64,000 bases of DNA from Phyllostachys edulis (taxonomy: Eukaryota; Streptophyta; Magnoliopsida; Poales; Poaceae): positions 67,174,195-67,238,194 of the forward strand of contig CM070562.1 of the NCBI GenBank assembly GCA_036346405.1, read 5' to 3'. Shown piece after piece: positions 24,526-36,020 of the stretch; the first letter of the stretch is position 1; every line of letters begins with the position of its first letter. Below the pieces are notes generated by a model, which was not told the origin of the DNA, made no database searches, and saw only the letters and a list, made by a program, of their open reading frames with translations. A program made the translations under genes and the position numbers.

Positions 24526-25140
24526 TGTAACATCCCAAAATTTGGCTTTTTAAAAATCTTTTGAGTAGTTTAGGTCCCTGGAAAATTTCACCAATTTTAT
24601 TTGAATTAATAAAGCTTAATTGGGACTTTCATAAATAAAAAATAATTTAATATGATAAATCTCAACATCAACTATTATCAAAACTATTTTATTTGGGTTC
24701 TATGTGCTTGGATATATTTTCTAGATTTTTCTAGAATTTTTCCTAGTGCGTTTGCTTATTTCCATTTGTCATTTGGATTTCGGCTATTTTCTAAAAAGAA
24801 AACTAATTAAAATCTCAGTTTAGTCTTTGGGCTCAATTCCCTTTTGGCCCAAATCCATTTCCTTCCACCTCCTTTCTCATCCCGGTGAGCATTTTCCCAC
24901 ATCCTTCGGCCGATTGTCTCGGCCACCAAGATTCACCTGGCCCAATCCGGCAGCGGCGTCGCTCGGTCAGCTTCCCTGTTCGGCCCGACTTGCCGCCAGC
25001 CCTAGCAGCTATGCCGCATTGCCCCGGGCCCGCCTACCAGTGGCGCCACCGCCTCAGCGCATCAGCGCCACAAGTCGCTGCGATCTGGTCTCGTCTGGCC
25101 GCCGTCGCTCTGGCGTCTGTGCCCTCTCTGGCCCCCCACG

Positions 25141-25150
25141 CTATAAATAG
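25141..25150 (+). promoter_or_regulatory. TATA box of solo LTR
   Basis: CTATAAATAG, matching the position of similar blocks at 53168, 56717 and 58971 in related LTRs. Confidence 0.6.
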
Positions 25151-25849
25151 GCCGCCCTGTGCACGCGTCCGTGCTCCCCTCGTGCCGCCGCCGCTGTGCC
25201 CTAGGCGCCACCGCCAAGGAGCCGCCAAGAACCGCCACCCCGAAGCCATCTTCTCCAACTCTGGTGCTGCGCCCGCCTCGCCGTTCTCCATCGTCAAGCT
25301 TCCCCTAAGCCGCCGCAACCGTGTCACGGCAACCGCCTCGTCGAGCCGCCTCCATGCCCTAGTTCATCTCCGCCAAGGAACGCCCGTGCACAGCAGCCCG
25401 TGGTCTTCTTCTTCGCAACCGGCGCCGACCGTCTTCATCGCGGTTCTCCTCCGTCAAAGCCCCTCGAGCTTCGGATCTTGCACCGACGGCTTCACCTCGC
25501 TTCCCTCTTCTCGTTGCGCTCACCACCTAGAGCTCCCGAGCCCTCCATCGCCGGCATCGCTTCGCGCTCTCCGCCTCCGGCCACGCCCGTGCACCCGCAA
25601 GCGTCTTCGTCACGTCCTTGTCGCCTCGGTGAGTTTCCCGTGAGTCTAACCGCGTCATCATGTGCCTTACCCTCCCATCCATCTATTCCGACTCTCGATT
25701 TTGTGTTTTCATTCAGTGAGATCGAAGATCCTTTCACCTCTTCCATCTCCGGCTGCCACCCTTCGCTGGCCGAATTTGGCCTCTCCGATGATCTCCACGG
25801 CGTACGACCATCACCATGGTGATCCTCGTGTGACGTTCTCTCCCGTGCC

Positions 25850-28800
25850 TGTAACGCCCAACCAGGGGCCACCTGAGTGGTGCTCCTGGATCAACCAGAA
25901 AGTCCATCGGGACCTCCCAGAAGATCCAGCAAAGCCACTCGAGAGGACCTCCAGGACCACCTAGGAGGTCCGGTAGGACCGCCCAGAGGTCTTGGGAGCA
26001 TCCCCGAAGAGGTCGTGGAGCCAGGAAGGACCCCGAAGACCCCTCACGGCCAGACCAGGGGAGGTCGTGGAGGACTGAGGTCTCCTCAAGACCTCCCACC
26101 ACTGCACCCGAGGGTGGTCGTGGAGGGCAAACTACCTCAGACCTCCCACGACCCGGACACGAGGGTGGTCGTGGAGGACTGGGATCACTCCAAGGTCCCC
26201 TGTGCAACCGAGCTAGTCCTAATGATCATTAGCTAGCCCACACAGCAACAAAAATGGTAACAATTCTTCAATGCAAGCTTTATTAATATCAACAAAGTTG
26301 TTTACAAAAGGGGAGGCATACAAGCCAACAAACCAGAACACAGCGGAAGATAAACAATAGGCCACCCGATACACCATAGGCAATCGGCTGGAGGGCGTAT
26401 CCTAGTCGTCCAGGACCTCTAGGTCCACAGCAAGATCACCTCAAGGCTTTCTTTCCCTGCTCAAAATAGTTATAAAGCAAGAGTGAGCACAACAACCGCG
26501 CTCGCAAGTTACACCCATCAGATAACAGAATGACATGCATAAATGGATATCTCAAAGGAAGGCTTAATATGGTCGATTTGCGTAAAGCCAAGTTTATTTC
26601 AAATACAAGTACTAAGTTCAAGGCAATTACAATAAGTAAAATTTATTTTGCAAATCTCAGTTTTCAGTTGGATGACATTCATCACAAGTGGTGAAGGATA
26701 CCCTCCTGTCACATGACTCCCCGCCAAAACCCATGGGATAGAAATCCCAACAAAAATCAGTTTGTTAAATCTTTTAAAAACAAAAACAACATCTAACTAA
26801 GAGCAGCTTTGCCAGCATGTCCTTGACCGTAGACTCGGCTATTCGAATAGATTTTCACTCTACAGAGGTGTACAGCTTTACCCACATGACATGATTTCTC
26901 TAGTTTGTTTGGCATTTGTCAATGCCACCTCACACTTCCTTTGGTGAGAGGTCTAGAGCTCATGACAAGGCCTTTACAATGCATTATTCCACCACAGTCC
27001 CCCATCGCTAAGGTTTCGTCCCCTGTGGATAGAAACCCATAGAGTTGATGGCCCCCTCTTGCGCCAGTGGGAATGCATGTACGTAGGTTATGAAGGACCA
27101 CCCAACTCAACCATATGGACAACTGCAGTGGAACTTTGCAAATTAATTAGCAGTCCCCTTACATACAGACATGTGGTTGCACGGTGAGGCATGGAAAAAT
27201 ACACTCAAAGACTGGTCCTTAATTGACTAGGGCGACTGCCACAGAACCCCTGAGCCTCAACTCTACCCAAGTTGAGCTCGTGCATGGACATGCACCAACC
27301 AAGCAACTAATTCGCCCCAGTCTAAACCAATTTTCCATTTGTTTGCTTTTCAAAAACATTTATAAGCTTCCATGACAACCCAATGTCATAGCCAAAATAT
27401 TTAAATAGCAGTTGGTCATGATGGTAAAATTGCCCAAATCAAATGCTTTTGGTCTAAGCAAGACTAAGTAATAAGTTTTTCAAATGATCCCGGTTCATAC
27501 TATGGTATCAACCAGGTTTTATCTAAGGTGACAACAGAGTGGAGTCAATGTCAACATGGGCTATACAAAGGGTTCGGCATAGCTATGAATTTAAAACAGG
27601 TATTGAAATACTTAGCATAAATAAGCATGCAACAGTCTTTGAAACAGAAATTAAATAATTTTGAGATACTGGGTGCAACATGATCAAGAGTGTAACTTGC
27701 CTAGTTAAAAGCTTAAGAGTCTTCTTCCAAGAACTCGGGTTCCAAGGCAACGACGCAATCTACACGAGACAAGACCAACTTCAAAGAGAGATCAAATAAA
27801 ATCCAAAGAACTCCAGAAGAACACCAAACCGGAACCACAGAGAGGTTCGGAGGGATTGGGAGGAGGTCCAGGGAGGTCTGGCTGCTCAGGGAGGAGGTCC
27901 AAGAGCTAGTCCAGGGAGGAACCAACAGCTTGGGAGGAGGTCCCGAGAGCAAGTCGGGGAAACCTGAGAGCTAAAATGAGAAAAGAAGGCAACGATAGGA
28001 AGCTTGCTCGAGCTTATATGACCTGGGCTGCTGAGAGCTTTAAGGACAAACGGGGTCAAAAGTAGGTGAGTGACAAGGCAGGTGTCACCACTAGTTTGGT
28101 TAAGGACAAAAGAAGAGGACAATGTATGCTGTTAAGGGAGGGGACAAGGAAAGATAACAATGGTGCCACGTAAGTGACCACATTCAGTGTACGTATCCAC
28201 GTATATGGCCGCTTTTAATGTGACAAAATAGATATTAAATGCACAAGGTACTTATGTGGCGGAGATGACAAAGAATAACATGGCTGGCAGGTGGGACCTA
28301 TCAAACTTGGAAACAGCTTGGTCAAAAGGAAGTGGTCACGGCCAAAGGGAAGGTCATGGCTGGACAAAGGGGGTCGTGACTTATTAGGGAGGTCTTATGA
28401 GGTCCAAAGGACTAAGAGGTCCAAGGGACAGGGAGGTCTTAATGGTCAGGTCTCTCAAGGGGAGGTCTTGACGATCAAATCCACAAGGGAGAGGTCTGAA
28501 CGGTTAAGATCTCCAAAGAGGAGGTCCAAACGGTCAGATCTAACAAAGGGGAGGTCTGAACGGTTAAGATCTCCAAAGGGGAGGTCCTAACGATCAGATC
28601 CACAAGGGGAAGGTCTAAACGGTTAAGATCTCCAAAGGGAAGGTCCTAACGGTCAGATCTAACAAAGGGGAGGTCTGAACGATTAAGATCTCCAAAGGGG
28701 GGAGGTCTTAAAGGACACAGGGAGGTCCTGAAGGACACAGGGAGGTCCAAATGAACGAGGGGGAGGTCCTAAAGGACACAGGGAGGTCCTGAAGGACACG

Positions 28801-30608
28801 GGGAGGTCCAAATGAACGAGAGGGAGGTCCTAAAGGACACAGGGAGGTCCTGAAAGACACGGTGAGGTCCAAATGAACACCGAAGGGTTCCAAAGAACAC
28901 AGAAGGAGCTCAAATGAATATAAGGGGAGACTTAGGCTTGGGGAGGTCTAAGCCAGAGATGCATCAAAAAGGGAAGGTCTGGACCAGGGGAGGTCGAAGC
29001 ACTTGGGAGGTCTAGACCTAAGGAGGTTTGGACCAAAGAAGACAATACAAAGGAGGTCCGGACCCTTGGATCCAAACAAGGGAGAGGTCTGGACCATCAG
29101 ATCCAGACGAAGGGTGGTCTGGACGGAGGGTTTCAAGGGGAGAGGGATCCAATGGAGGAGATCCACAGAAAGTGATCTAAAGGAGGTCTTGACGGTCAGG
29201 ATAAACTCAAAAGTGATCCCGATGGTCAAGAGGAGATCAAGAAGATCTCGACGGTCAAGACCAACATAGGGGAGGTCTCAACGGTCAAAATGAAGCTAAA
29301 GGAGATTCCAACGGTCAAGACCAACACAGGGGAGGTCTCAACGGTCAAGATGAAACCCAAGGAGGTCCTTACGGACCCGGGGAGGTCCAAAAGAGGTTCA
29401 GATGGACATGGAGAGGTCCAAATGAACTCTAGGAGGTCCGACTGTACCTAAGGGAGGTTCCAAATGAACCCGGGGAGGTTCACTTGAGCACATAGAGACC
29501 CAATTGGGCACAAGGAGGTTCATTTGAACAAGAAGCGATCTATTTGAACACAAAGAGATCCAATGAACAGAAGGTAGTCTATTTGATCAGAGAGAGATCC
29601 AAATGAATCACTGGGCGTTCCAGTGAACAAGAGAGGGATTCAATTGAATACCAGGAAGTCCACATGAACTCAGAGGGGGTTCCAATGAACACAGAGAGGT
29701 CCAAGGGACACAGAGGATTTCATAGGATCCAAGGAAGGTCCAAGTGAACACAAGAGGCCTAGATGAACCAAAGAGAAGTTCAAATGAACTAGAAGAAGGT
29801 TGAATGTAGCCTAAAGATGTTCAATGTGAGCACCAAGGGCTTCAAATGAACCTGAAGAGGTTCAAAAGAACATGAGGAAATCCAAATGAACATTAGGAGG
29901 TCCAATTAAACATAGGGGAGGTTCAATTAAACACAAGGAGATCCAATTGAACGCCAAGAGGTCCCATTGAACACTGGAGGGTTCAACCGAGTAAAGGGAG
30001 ATTCAGATGAAGGACAGAAGGATATTCAAATGAACCTGAGGAGGTTCAAATGAACTCAAGGAGGTCCAAACGAAGGGGAAATTCAACCCAAAATTAGAAT
30101 TTCGAAACCAAGGACATTTGAAACACACACCCGAGCTAAAACGCCACGGGGTGGACGTGTCCCAAGAGAAGGTCAATCCAAAGGGGTGGTCTGGACAAGG
30201 AGGGAGGTTCGAATCACAGGGGAGATCTGAACCATAAAGAGATTCAAACCAACAAAGAGGAGGTTTAGACACAAAGAGACCTGGACTCAAGGAGATGGCC
30301 AAACAAGAGGGAGATCTGGCCACAAAGGAAGCCTGGACACGAGGAGAGGTCCAAACTCAAGGAGGTCTGGACAGAAAGAGCTGGGCTAAAAGGAGGGCAG
30401 AACTAACAGAGAAATGAAGAGATAGCTCCAGAGAGCCCAAGTAACACCAAAAGAACCAAACTTTGGACTAGTTGAAGTTTAGTTTAGTCAGTGTAAACAC
30501 TTCAAATTCTAAAAATCTCAGGTTAAGCTTTGGAATTTCAACAAAACCAAATAGTTCTTTTTATTTTGAAAAAAATTCAAAAAGGCTCAGAAAAACCAGG
30601 GTGTTATA
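25850..30608 (-). mobile_element. Nested solo LTR, minus orientation
   Basis: The plus-strand ends are TGTAACGCCC and GGGTGTTATA, with the duplication GTGCC at 25845-25849 and 30609-30613. On the minus strand it starts TATAACACCCTGG, the usual TGTAACACC start with one G-to-A change. It resembles 57609-60760 over its first part, so it belongs to a related Gypsy family. No coding domain or primer site is seen. A 2-kb GGAGGTC array fills its middle. Confidence 0.85.
28380..30400. repeat. Degenerate GGAGGTC array inside LTR
   Basis: The words GGAGGTC, GAGGTCC and AGGTTC recur dozens of times over about 2 kb with irregular spacing of roughly 20-35 bases. Longer phrases such as GGTTAAGATCTCCAAAG (28500-28690) and GGACACAGGGAGGTCC (28725-28860) form local tandem runs. 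It is not a satellite of fixed period. The complement (GACCTCC) forms a similar array at 57835-58760. Confidence 0.85.
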
Positions 30609-32769
30609 GTGCCTCTCTAGCTTTTCCCATAGCTTCGCCGTAGCTCGTCATCGCCGTGTGAGCCGCTGCCGCCGCCACTCTTTTGCTCGCCGTCGGTGAT
30701 CGCCGTTGACCCGCACCGCCGCGCCGCGTCACCGAGACCGCCCTCGCCTCCTTGTCCCTTATGCCCATCCCCGTGGCCACTGCTGCCGGCGAGCCGACGA
30801 GCTTCATGAGCCGGCCGAAGCCTCTGTGCCCGTGTAGTGCCCTGTGTGCATTGCTAAATGCCACATCACCTCACCTTGTCCTCCATGGCAGGCCACCTCA
30901 GGTGCCACATCATCGTCCATCTAGGCCTCTTTGCCCATGTGGCATCCTAATCGGCCCATGGTCATCTGCCATGTGGCACACCTATCCAAACCCTAAACCA
31001 AACCAAGTGGACATGGTTCATCTCGAACCTGCTCCACGACATCTAGACCCCCCCTTGTCAGCACTGTTCCATGGACCCAATCTGCCATGCACCTGAAACC
31101 CTAGATCGTAGACTTGGTCTATGGACCAATGGTCCACTTGCCATTCACTTCAATCTTTTTTGGAATTGATTTAATTCTGGAAAATCCTTTTGTCCAGTGG
31201 GACCCACATGTCATCTATTGAATTCATATCTCTCTCACTTACTAGTGGACCCACTTGTAAGTCTCCAATTCTATTTAATTATTTAATCCGAAAGGATATT
31301 CTTTGAATATTCTTTTCTCTCTCGATTTCATCATTTCATGAGATTCTTCCGAGAGTCATATCTTTTGCATCCGAACTCCGATTGAGTTCATTCAAATTCC
31401 TAAATTCATCTGAATTCAAGATCTATTTATATGAGATTATTACTTAATTGTTGGAGTTTGTTTGCTCTCTATTATTTATTTATTTGGTTTATTTGCTTAG
31501 TTGCGAGTAGACGTTGATACTTCGGGAAGTTCTGATCAAGAAGGAGCTGAAGATCAAGGAAGTAAAAGATTAAAGATAAATAAGATCATCATTGCTATAG
31601 CAAGGCAAGTTATACCTTTGATCATGTTGAATTCCAGTTTTCTAAAATTACTTTGATTCAAATTATTGCATTTACTTTAAGTATTTATTTAAATGCTTTG
31701 GGTGTAGTTATTAATCCCATTTGTTATACCCACCTTGTCTATTTGATATGTCATAATCTTTTGTCACCCTAGATTGGTTTATTTAGTTGGTAATATCGTA
31801 GCACCAACGTGTGTTGGTTAGATAAGAGTAGACTGCTTAGCCATGCCACGAGTCATCATTTCATGTAAACTGTGTGTACTGTGTGCTATTACTCGTTGAT
31901 GGCATATGTTGCACTTAACCAACAGGGTGGGAAAAGATTTAGACTGAGGCAAGTGGTGGATACTGGGTGAACTGGTGGCAGTGTGTTTGGGAATAATAAT
32001 ATGTGTGCCTTGGTTAGAATTTGGAAATCTTGCCTTGGTCAATTAAGAACTTAACTTTGTGCACCATTGAACTGAGCCTTCTGTACGACCACATGTCTGT
32101 TATGGGACGGACCTAACTTAGTAAGTTATGAATTCTTGACATTGATTGCTCAGGCAGTAGGTTAGGCTCTGTGAAGGGTGGAGGTGTGCTACCAAGTAGT
32201 TACATCACGGGGCGGTTCGCCGTGTCCCTGTCCAACAGTGTGTGTCGTACCAATCGTTGGTATGGCTTGGTGTGACGGTTTGTAAGCACACTGGGAGTAT
32301 CAATGATTGAGATGAAGTTTCCGAAAGGTTTTGTTATGATTGCTCAATCGCATACTTCTGTATGGCGAGTCATGGCAGACATGATGAGTTAATTGTATCT
32401 TGTGGGTAAAGTGTACAACCTCTACAGAGTGTAAAACTATTCGAATAGCCGTGTCCGCGGTCATGGACATGATCGGGGATTTCACACGGAGGGTAGATTT
32501 TCATAAAAACCTTGGGAAGGGAGCTGTGTGACCTAAGTCATATGGCTGTGTGAATAACTTGATTAGGCTATGTGTCTTTGTGAAATAAAATTGTTAAATT
32601 ATTATTGTCTATTTGTTTTGAACTATGCTTTCAATCTATTATTTGTATTCAAATTGCAAATATTGCATTTCTGCAAAAAAAACCACAGAAGTCATTCCTT
32701 TGGAATAAGCCTGCATCTATACATTGCATTTCTGTGATATGACTTGCGAGTACGGTTGTGTACTCATGT

Positions 32770-32951
32770 TTGTTGTAAAACATGCAACAGAATTGGAAGA
32801 ATCGTCAGTCAACAAGGTCTACTTCAAGGATCGTGGAGAACTAGGCCGCGCTACCCCTGCTTGTTGTAAAACATGCAACAGAATTGGAAGAATCGTTAGT
32901 CAACAAGGTCTACTTCAAGGATCGTGGAGAACTAGGTCGCGCTACCCCAGC
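32770..32951 (+). repeat. 91-bp tandem duplication in LTR
   Basis: Two adjacent copies of a 91-base segment beginning TTGTTGTAAAACATGC, differing at only a few positions. It looks like a recent local duplication within the solo LTR. Confidence 0.85.
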
Positions 32952-33227
32952 CGATTGCCTGTGGGCATATGGATGGGCTTCACTGAAGTTATTCCGTTAC
33001 GTTCCGCTGCAGCTTCTTTGAGCTTTTTGCCTTCTGAGGCATTAATTGTAAGTTTTGACCTTAAGGTCTTTACTCTGATATTTATTGTAATTTACCTATT
33101 TATTAGTCATCTTTGTATATGGAAATGATATTTCACTGATGTTGCCACTGTGTGCACTAGCGTGATCCTGGACTAGTGCATTATACACAGAGGGTCCAGA
33201 ATTGCATTTTTGGATCCCGACAACTAT

Positions 33228-34367
33228 GTTAAGCAATGCCAGATATGTCAACAGGCTAAACATGAACATACACAGCCGGCCAGCACATTACAACAATTGC
33301 CAATTCCTAAAGGTGCTTGGCAAGACCTGACTATGGATTTTATTGAAGGTCTCCCTAAATCAGAAACATATGATGTCATTATGGTTATTGTGGATCGCTT
33401 GACGAAGTATGCACACTTCATTGCCCTACGCCATCCATTTACAGCATCGCAAGTCGCCAAAACATTTCTGGACAACATTGTGAAGTTACATGGAGTACCG
33501 CGTTCTATTGTCTCCGATCGGGACAAGATTTTCACAAGTACATTTTGGCGCGAGTTGTTTCAGTTAGTGGGAACCAAATTACATTACAGTACGACGTATC
33601 ATCTGCAAACCAACGGGCAATCAGAACGCGTCAATCAGTGTTTGGAGATGTATTTGTGTTGTGCAGTCCATAATTGTCCCAAAAAGTGGAAATCTTGGTT
33701 GGCAATGGCAGAGTTTTGGTACAACTCTAACTTTCACTCTTCTTTGGGTTGTTCTCCGTTCAAGGCTTTGTATGGAATGGAACCAAACTTCGATGCGATC
33801 CCTAATTTATCGGGGCAGTCCACCACTAAAGCTCAAGAGTTGGCTCAGGATCGGCGCCTGTATACTGACATGCTCAAGACCCAACTAGCTTGAGCACAGA
33901 ATCGCATGAAACTTTAGGCTGACAAGAATCGTCAGGACCAACACTTTCAGGTTGGTGAGCAAGTGCTTCTTAAACTCCAGCCATATGCCCAACATTCCGT
34001 TGTCAATCAGCCATTTCCGAATCTTGCCTTCAAGTATTTTGGCCCATTCTCAGTCCTAGAAAGAATTGGTGCAGTCGCTTATAAGCTTCAATTACCAGCT
34101 GATAGTGTAGTTCATCCGGTTTTTCATGTGTCCCAGTTAAAGCCGTTTACTCCCAATTACTCTCTAGTGTATAAGGATTTGGCCACCGTGGTGGATTTAA
34201 CAGCAGGTACCCCAGAACCTGTCGCAATTTTGGATCGCCGGTTGGTGAAGAAGGGTAGTTCTGCAATGCAACAAATCCTTGTCAAGTGGTTGTCTCTGCC
34301 GCTTGACTGCGCTACCTGGGAGGATGATTATGTGCTTCACAGTAGGTTTCCTCATGCAGCGATTTAG
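33228..34367 (+). pseudogene. Gypsy integrase and chromodomain, two in-frame stops
   Basis: The frame resumes after the solo LTR with QCQICQQAKHEH, the cysteine half of the integrase zinc finger. The integrase core shows DLTMDFIEGLP, SIVSDRDKIFTSTFW and NGQSERVNQCLE, the D, D and E positions. TGA at 33891-33893 and TAG at 33915-33917 interrupt the frame without shifting it. The C-terminal domain then reads VEDQ-like GEQVLLKLQPY, FGPFSVLERIG and HPVFHVSQLKP. A chromodomain closes it (about 34225-34355, ILVKWLSLP and ATWEDDYVL). Chromodomains target such elements to heterochromatin. The stops make this copy inactive. Confidence 0.92.
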
Positions 34368-34385
34368 CGCCCAGATTCGGCTCAA

Positions 34386-34397
34386 GGGGGGGGGGGG
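34386..34397 (+). other. Polypurine tract of Gypsy element
   Basis: A run of twelve G in an A/G-rich context, ending four bases before the 3' LTR. It is placed and composed as a second-strand primer. Confidence 0.75.
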
Positions 34398-34401
34398 CGA
34401 G

Positions 34402-34765
34402 TGTCACAACCCCCTATTCAACACACCCCCTATTCTATGGTGTTGGACATAGGAGGTTTCAGTGTTGATCAAAAGAAGCTAAAGATACAGTTGGCTTGGA
34501 AGGAATGCAATGACAATGGGACCGCAAGGAAGAGGCATGATTAGCTGGCTGCTGCGTAGGTGTGTGTGGGTGCTGAAGGGCCCACATGGCTATGTACTAT
34601 GAAGGTATAAAGTATGTACTGAGTTATGGCTATCGAAGAAACATCACTTTCCCCATCTCTGTCTGCTCTCTTCTCACCCCCTGTTTATCGTCTTTTGTCG
34701 CTGTTTTGCCATTGTAATTCTCCCGATCGTTAGTACATCTCCAAGGCTGTGATCGGGTCGTTACA
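34402..34765 (+). repeat. 3' LTR of Gypsy element
   Basis: Begins TGTCACAACC and ends GTCGTTACA, followed by AGCTT. Relative to the 5' LTR it carries a short duplication of CCCCCTATTC near 34410-34430 and several deletions. Confidence 0.92.
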
Positions 34766-34770
34766 AGCTT

Positions 34771-35951
34771 GTGGGGGAATAAAGCAACAGGAAACAAATA
34801 CGAGTACAATTTTATGTGAAAAATACAACACTGAAATCTCCAAGACAGAGAAGGGAGCACGATCAGAAGACGATTGCTTTAGAGTAATCATTATTCCCTG
34901 AACATGACAGAGCGTAATTGTAACATTGATACCACAACTACAGTTAACAAGCTCATGTTTTGATTTGTTATTTTCATTTTGAGAAAATCCATATCTTGGC
35001 ATGTCAATATATTAGCCTTTGGAGACGCTAGCAGTGCTACTAACGGAGATGGACTGCCACTTCGGTGATATTTCTGTGTAGCAGCTTCTGAACCAAAGGC
35101 ATCTTTATGCCCTATTGCTGTTCCCCGGATTGTAATCTTACACCCAATAGGCAAATCCCAACCATCATTTCATGGCCGATGCTTCTTTTTATATTTTCTT
35201 TTGACAAAAGACGTGCATTCTTCTAGCAGTTCGGCCATGATTAGCCACCACTCGAATTTTCTTTCCCAAAGCAGGGCAAAGGGTCAAATGCGTGCCAATT
35301 AGTTTTGTTTACTACATAGTACATGTAAACTGTAAAGAGCCAAAAACGCCTAAAGATCGCACTTAAGATCAAGCAAGGGTTAAAAAAGCATACCTTGTAG
35401 TCAAATGTTCATGTCAAAGGGTAAATTTGGAGTGGATTCCAACCAGTCTGTTCAGAGAAAGAGCGAAAGCATACGAGTACATAAAGAAGAGTTTTATTTT
35501 TTAAAAAAAAATCTAATCGGAACAATAATCCAAGTTTTTTCGATATTTCTCTTCCTTTTCTGAATAAGTGAGCTGGTAATTTCACAAATTGCACATATGG
35601 AGACATGTAGCCAGACAGTTTGTCGACTGGGCAGTTGAGGACGTGCCCAGTCGAGGTGCCGGTCCATCTGGCGAGTGAGTATCCCTATTTTGTTTAGAGA
35701 CAAGACGAGAAAAAGGTACTATACCGATTCATTTCCATTCGCCAGCATCAAAGTCGAACCAAGCTCCAATACGATGTTATAATCCCCGAGCAGAAATATT
35801 GAATTTAGATGTGCAGAGCAATCTTACATTCACACACCACGAGAACACCTCGGCAAAGCAATCGTACACCAAAGTTCACCCACTAAATAGCACGACAGGA
35901 AGCAGCGGTAGCGTATCAGTAGGGCGCAAGGAAAGCTAAAACCATTTTTTT
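34771..35951. other. 3' flank of the amine oxidase gene, no gene seen
   Basis: Non-repetitive-looking DNA between the Gypsy element and the amine oxidase. A perfect 10-bp stem with a 10-base loop (CGACTGGGCA...TGCCCAGTCG) lies near 35623-35652. Its role is unknown. Confidence 0.5.
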
Positions 35952-35957
35952 TTTATT
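35952..35957 (-). terminator. Candidate polyadenylation signal of the amine oxidase
   Basis: AATAAA on the minus strand, about 65 bases after the stop codon at 36021-36023 and inside an A-rich run. The actual cleavage site is not determined. Confidence 0.5.
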
Positions 35958-36020
35958 GGAGCATCACAATTCACAGCACGACAATGAAAGAGTAACCGCA
36001 CGTTTTTCCGGCTCTGGAGC

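Larger units (their letters stand above)
24526..33222 (+). mobile_element. Long solo LTR of a Gypsy element, interrupted
   Basis: Begins TGTAACATCC and ends GATCCCGACA, with the target duplication ACTAT at 24521-24525 and 33223-33227. No primer-binding site, polypurine tract or coding domain is found inside, so it is read as a solo LTR of about 3.9 kb once the nested element (25850-30608) is removed. It resembles 51912-55765 in ends, TATA block and the CTATTCGAATAG block. Open frames at 24827-25822 fall in the GC-rich LTR body and show no domain. Confidence 0.9.
9198..34765 (+). mobile_element. Gypsy-type LTR retrotransposon with chromodomain (host of nested insertions)
   Basis: It has TG...CA LTRs at 9198-9583 and 34402-34765 and a 5-bp target duplication AGCTT (9193-9197 and 34766-34770). 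An initiator-methionine-type primer-binding site follows the first LTR and a poly-G/purine tract precedes the second. The order gag, protease, reverse transcriptase, RNase H, integrase, chromodomain makes it a Gypsy chromovirus. Short LTRs of 364-386 bp and about 5.5 kb of own sequence would fit a Reina-like lineage (inference). It is split by a Copia element at 11537-22912 and a solo LTR at 24526-33222. It is not autonomous now, with several in-frame stops and at least two frameshifts. Confidence 0.95.

Noticed and set aside
24885..25822. Long frames in GC-rich DNA with a TATA box upstream
   Set aside because: They lie in the body of a solo LTR bounded by an ACTAT duplication and show no domain.
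28380..30400. CRISPR-like or satellite array
   Set aside because: Repeats are 7-base words with irregular spacing, not constant repeats with unique spacers, and the DNA is plant nuclear.
25850..30608. Complete retrotransposon with two LTRs
   Set aside because: No primer-binding site, polypurine tract, coding domain or repeated end sequence was found inside, so a solo LTR is the simpler reading.
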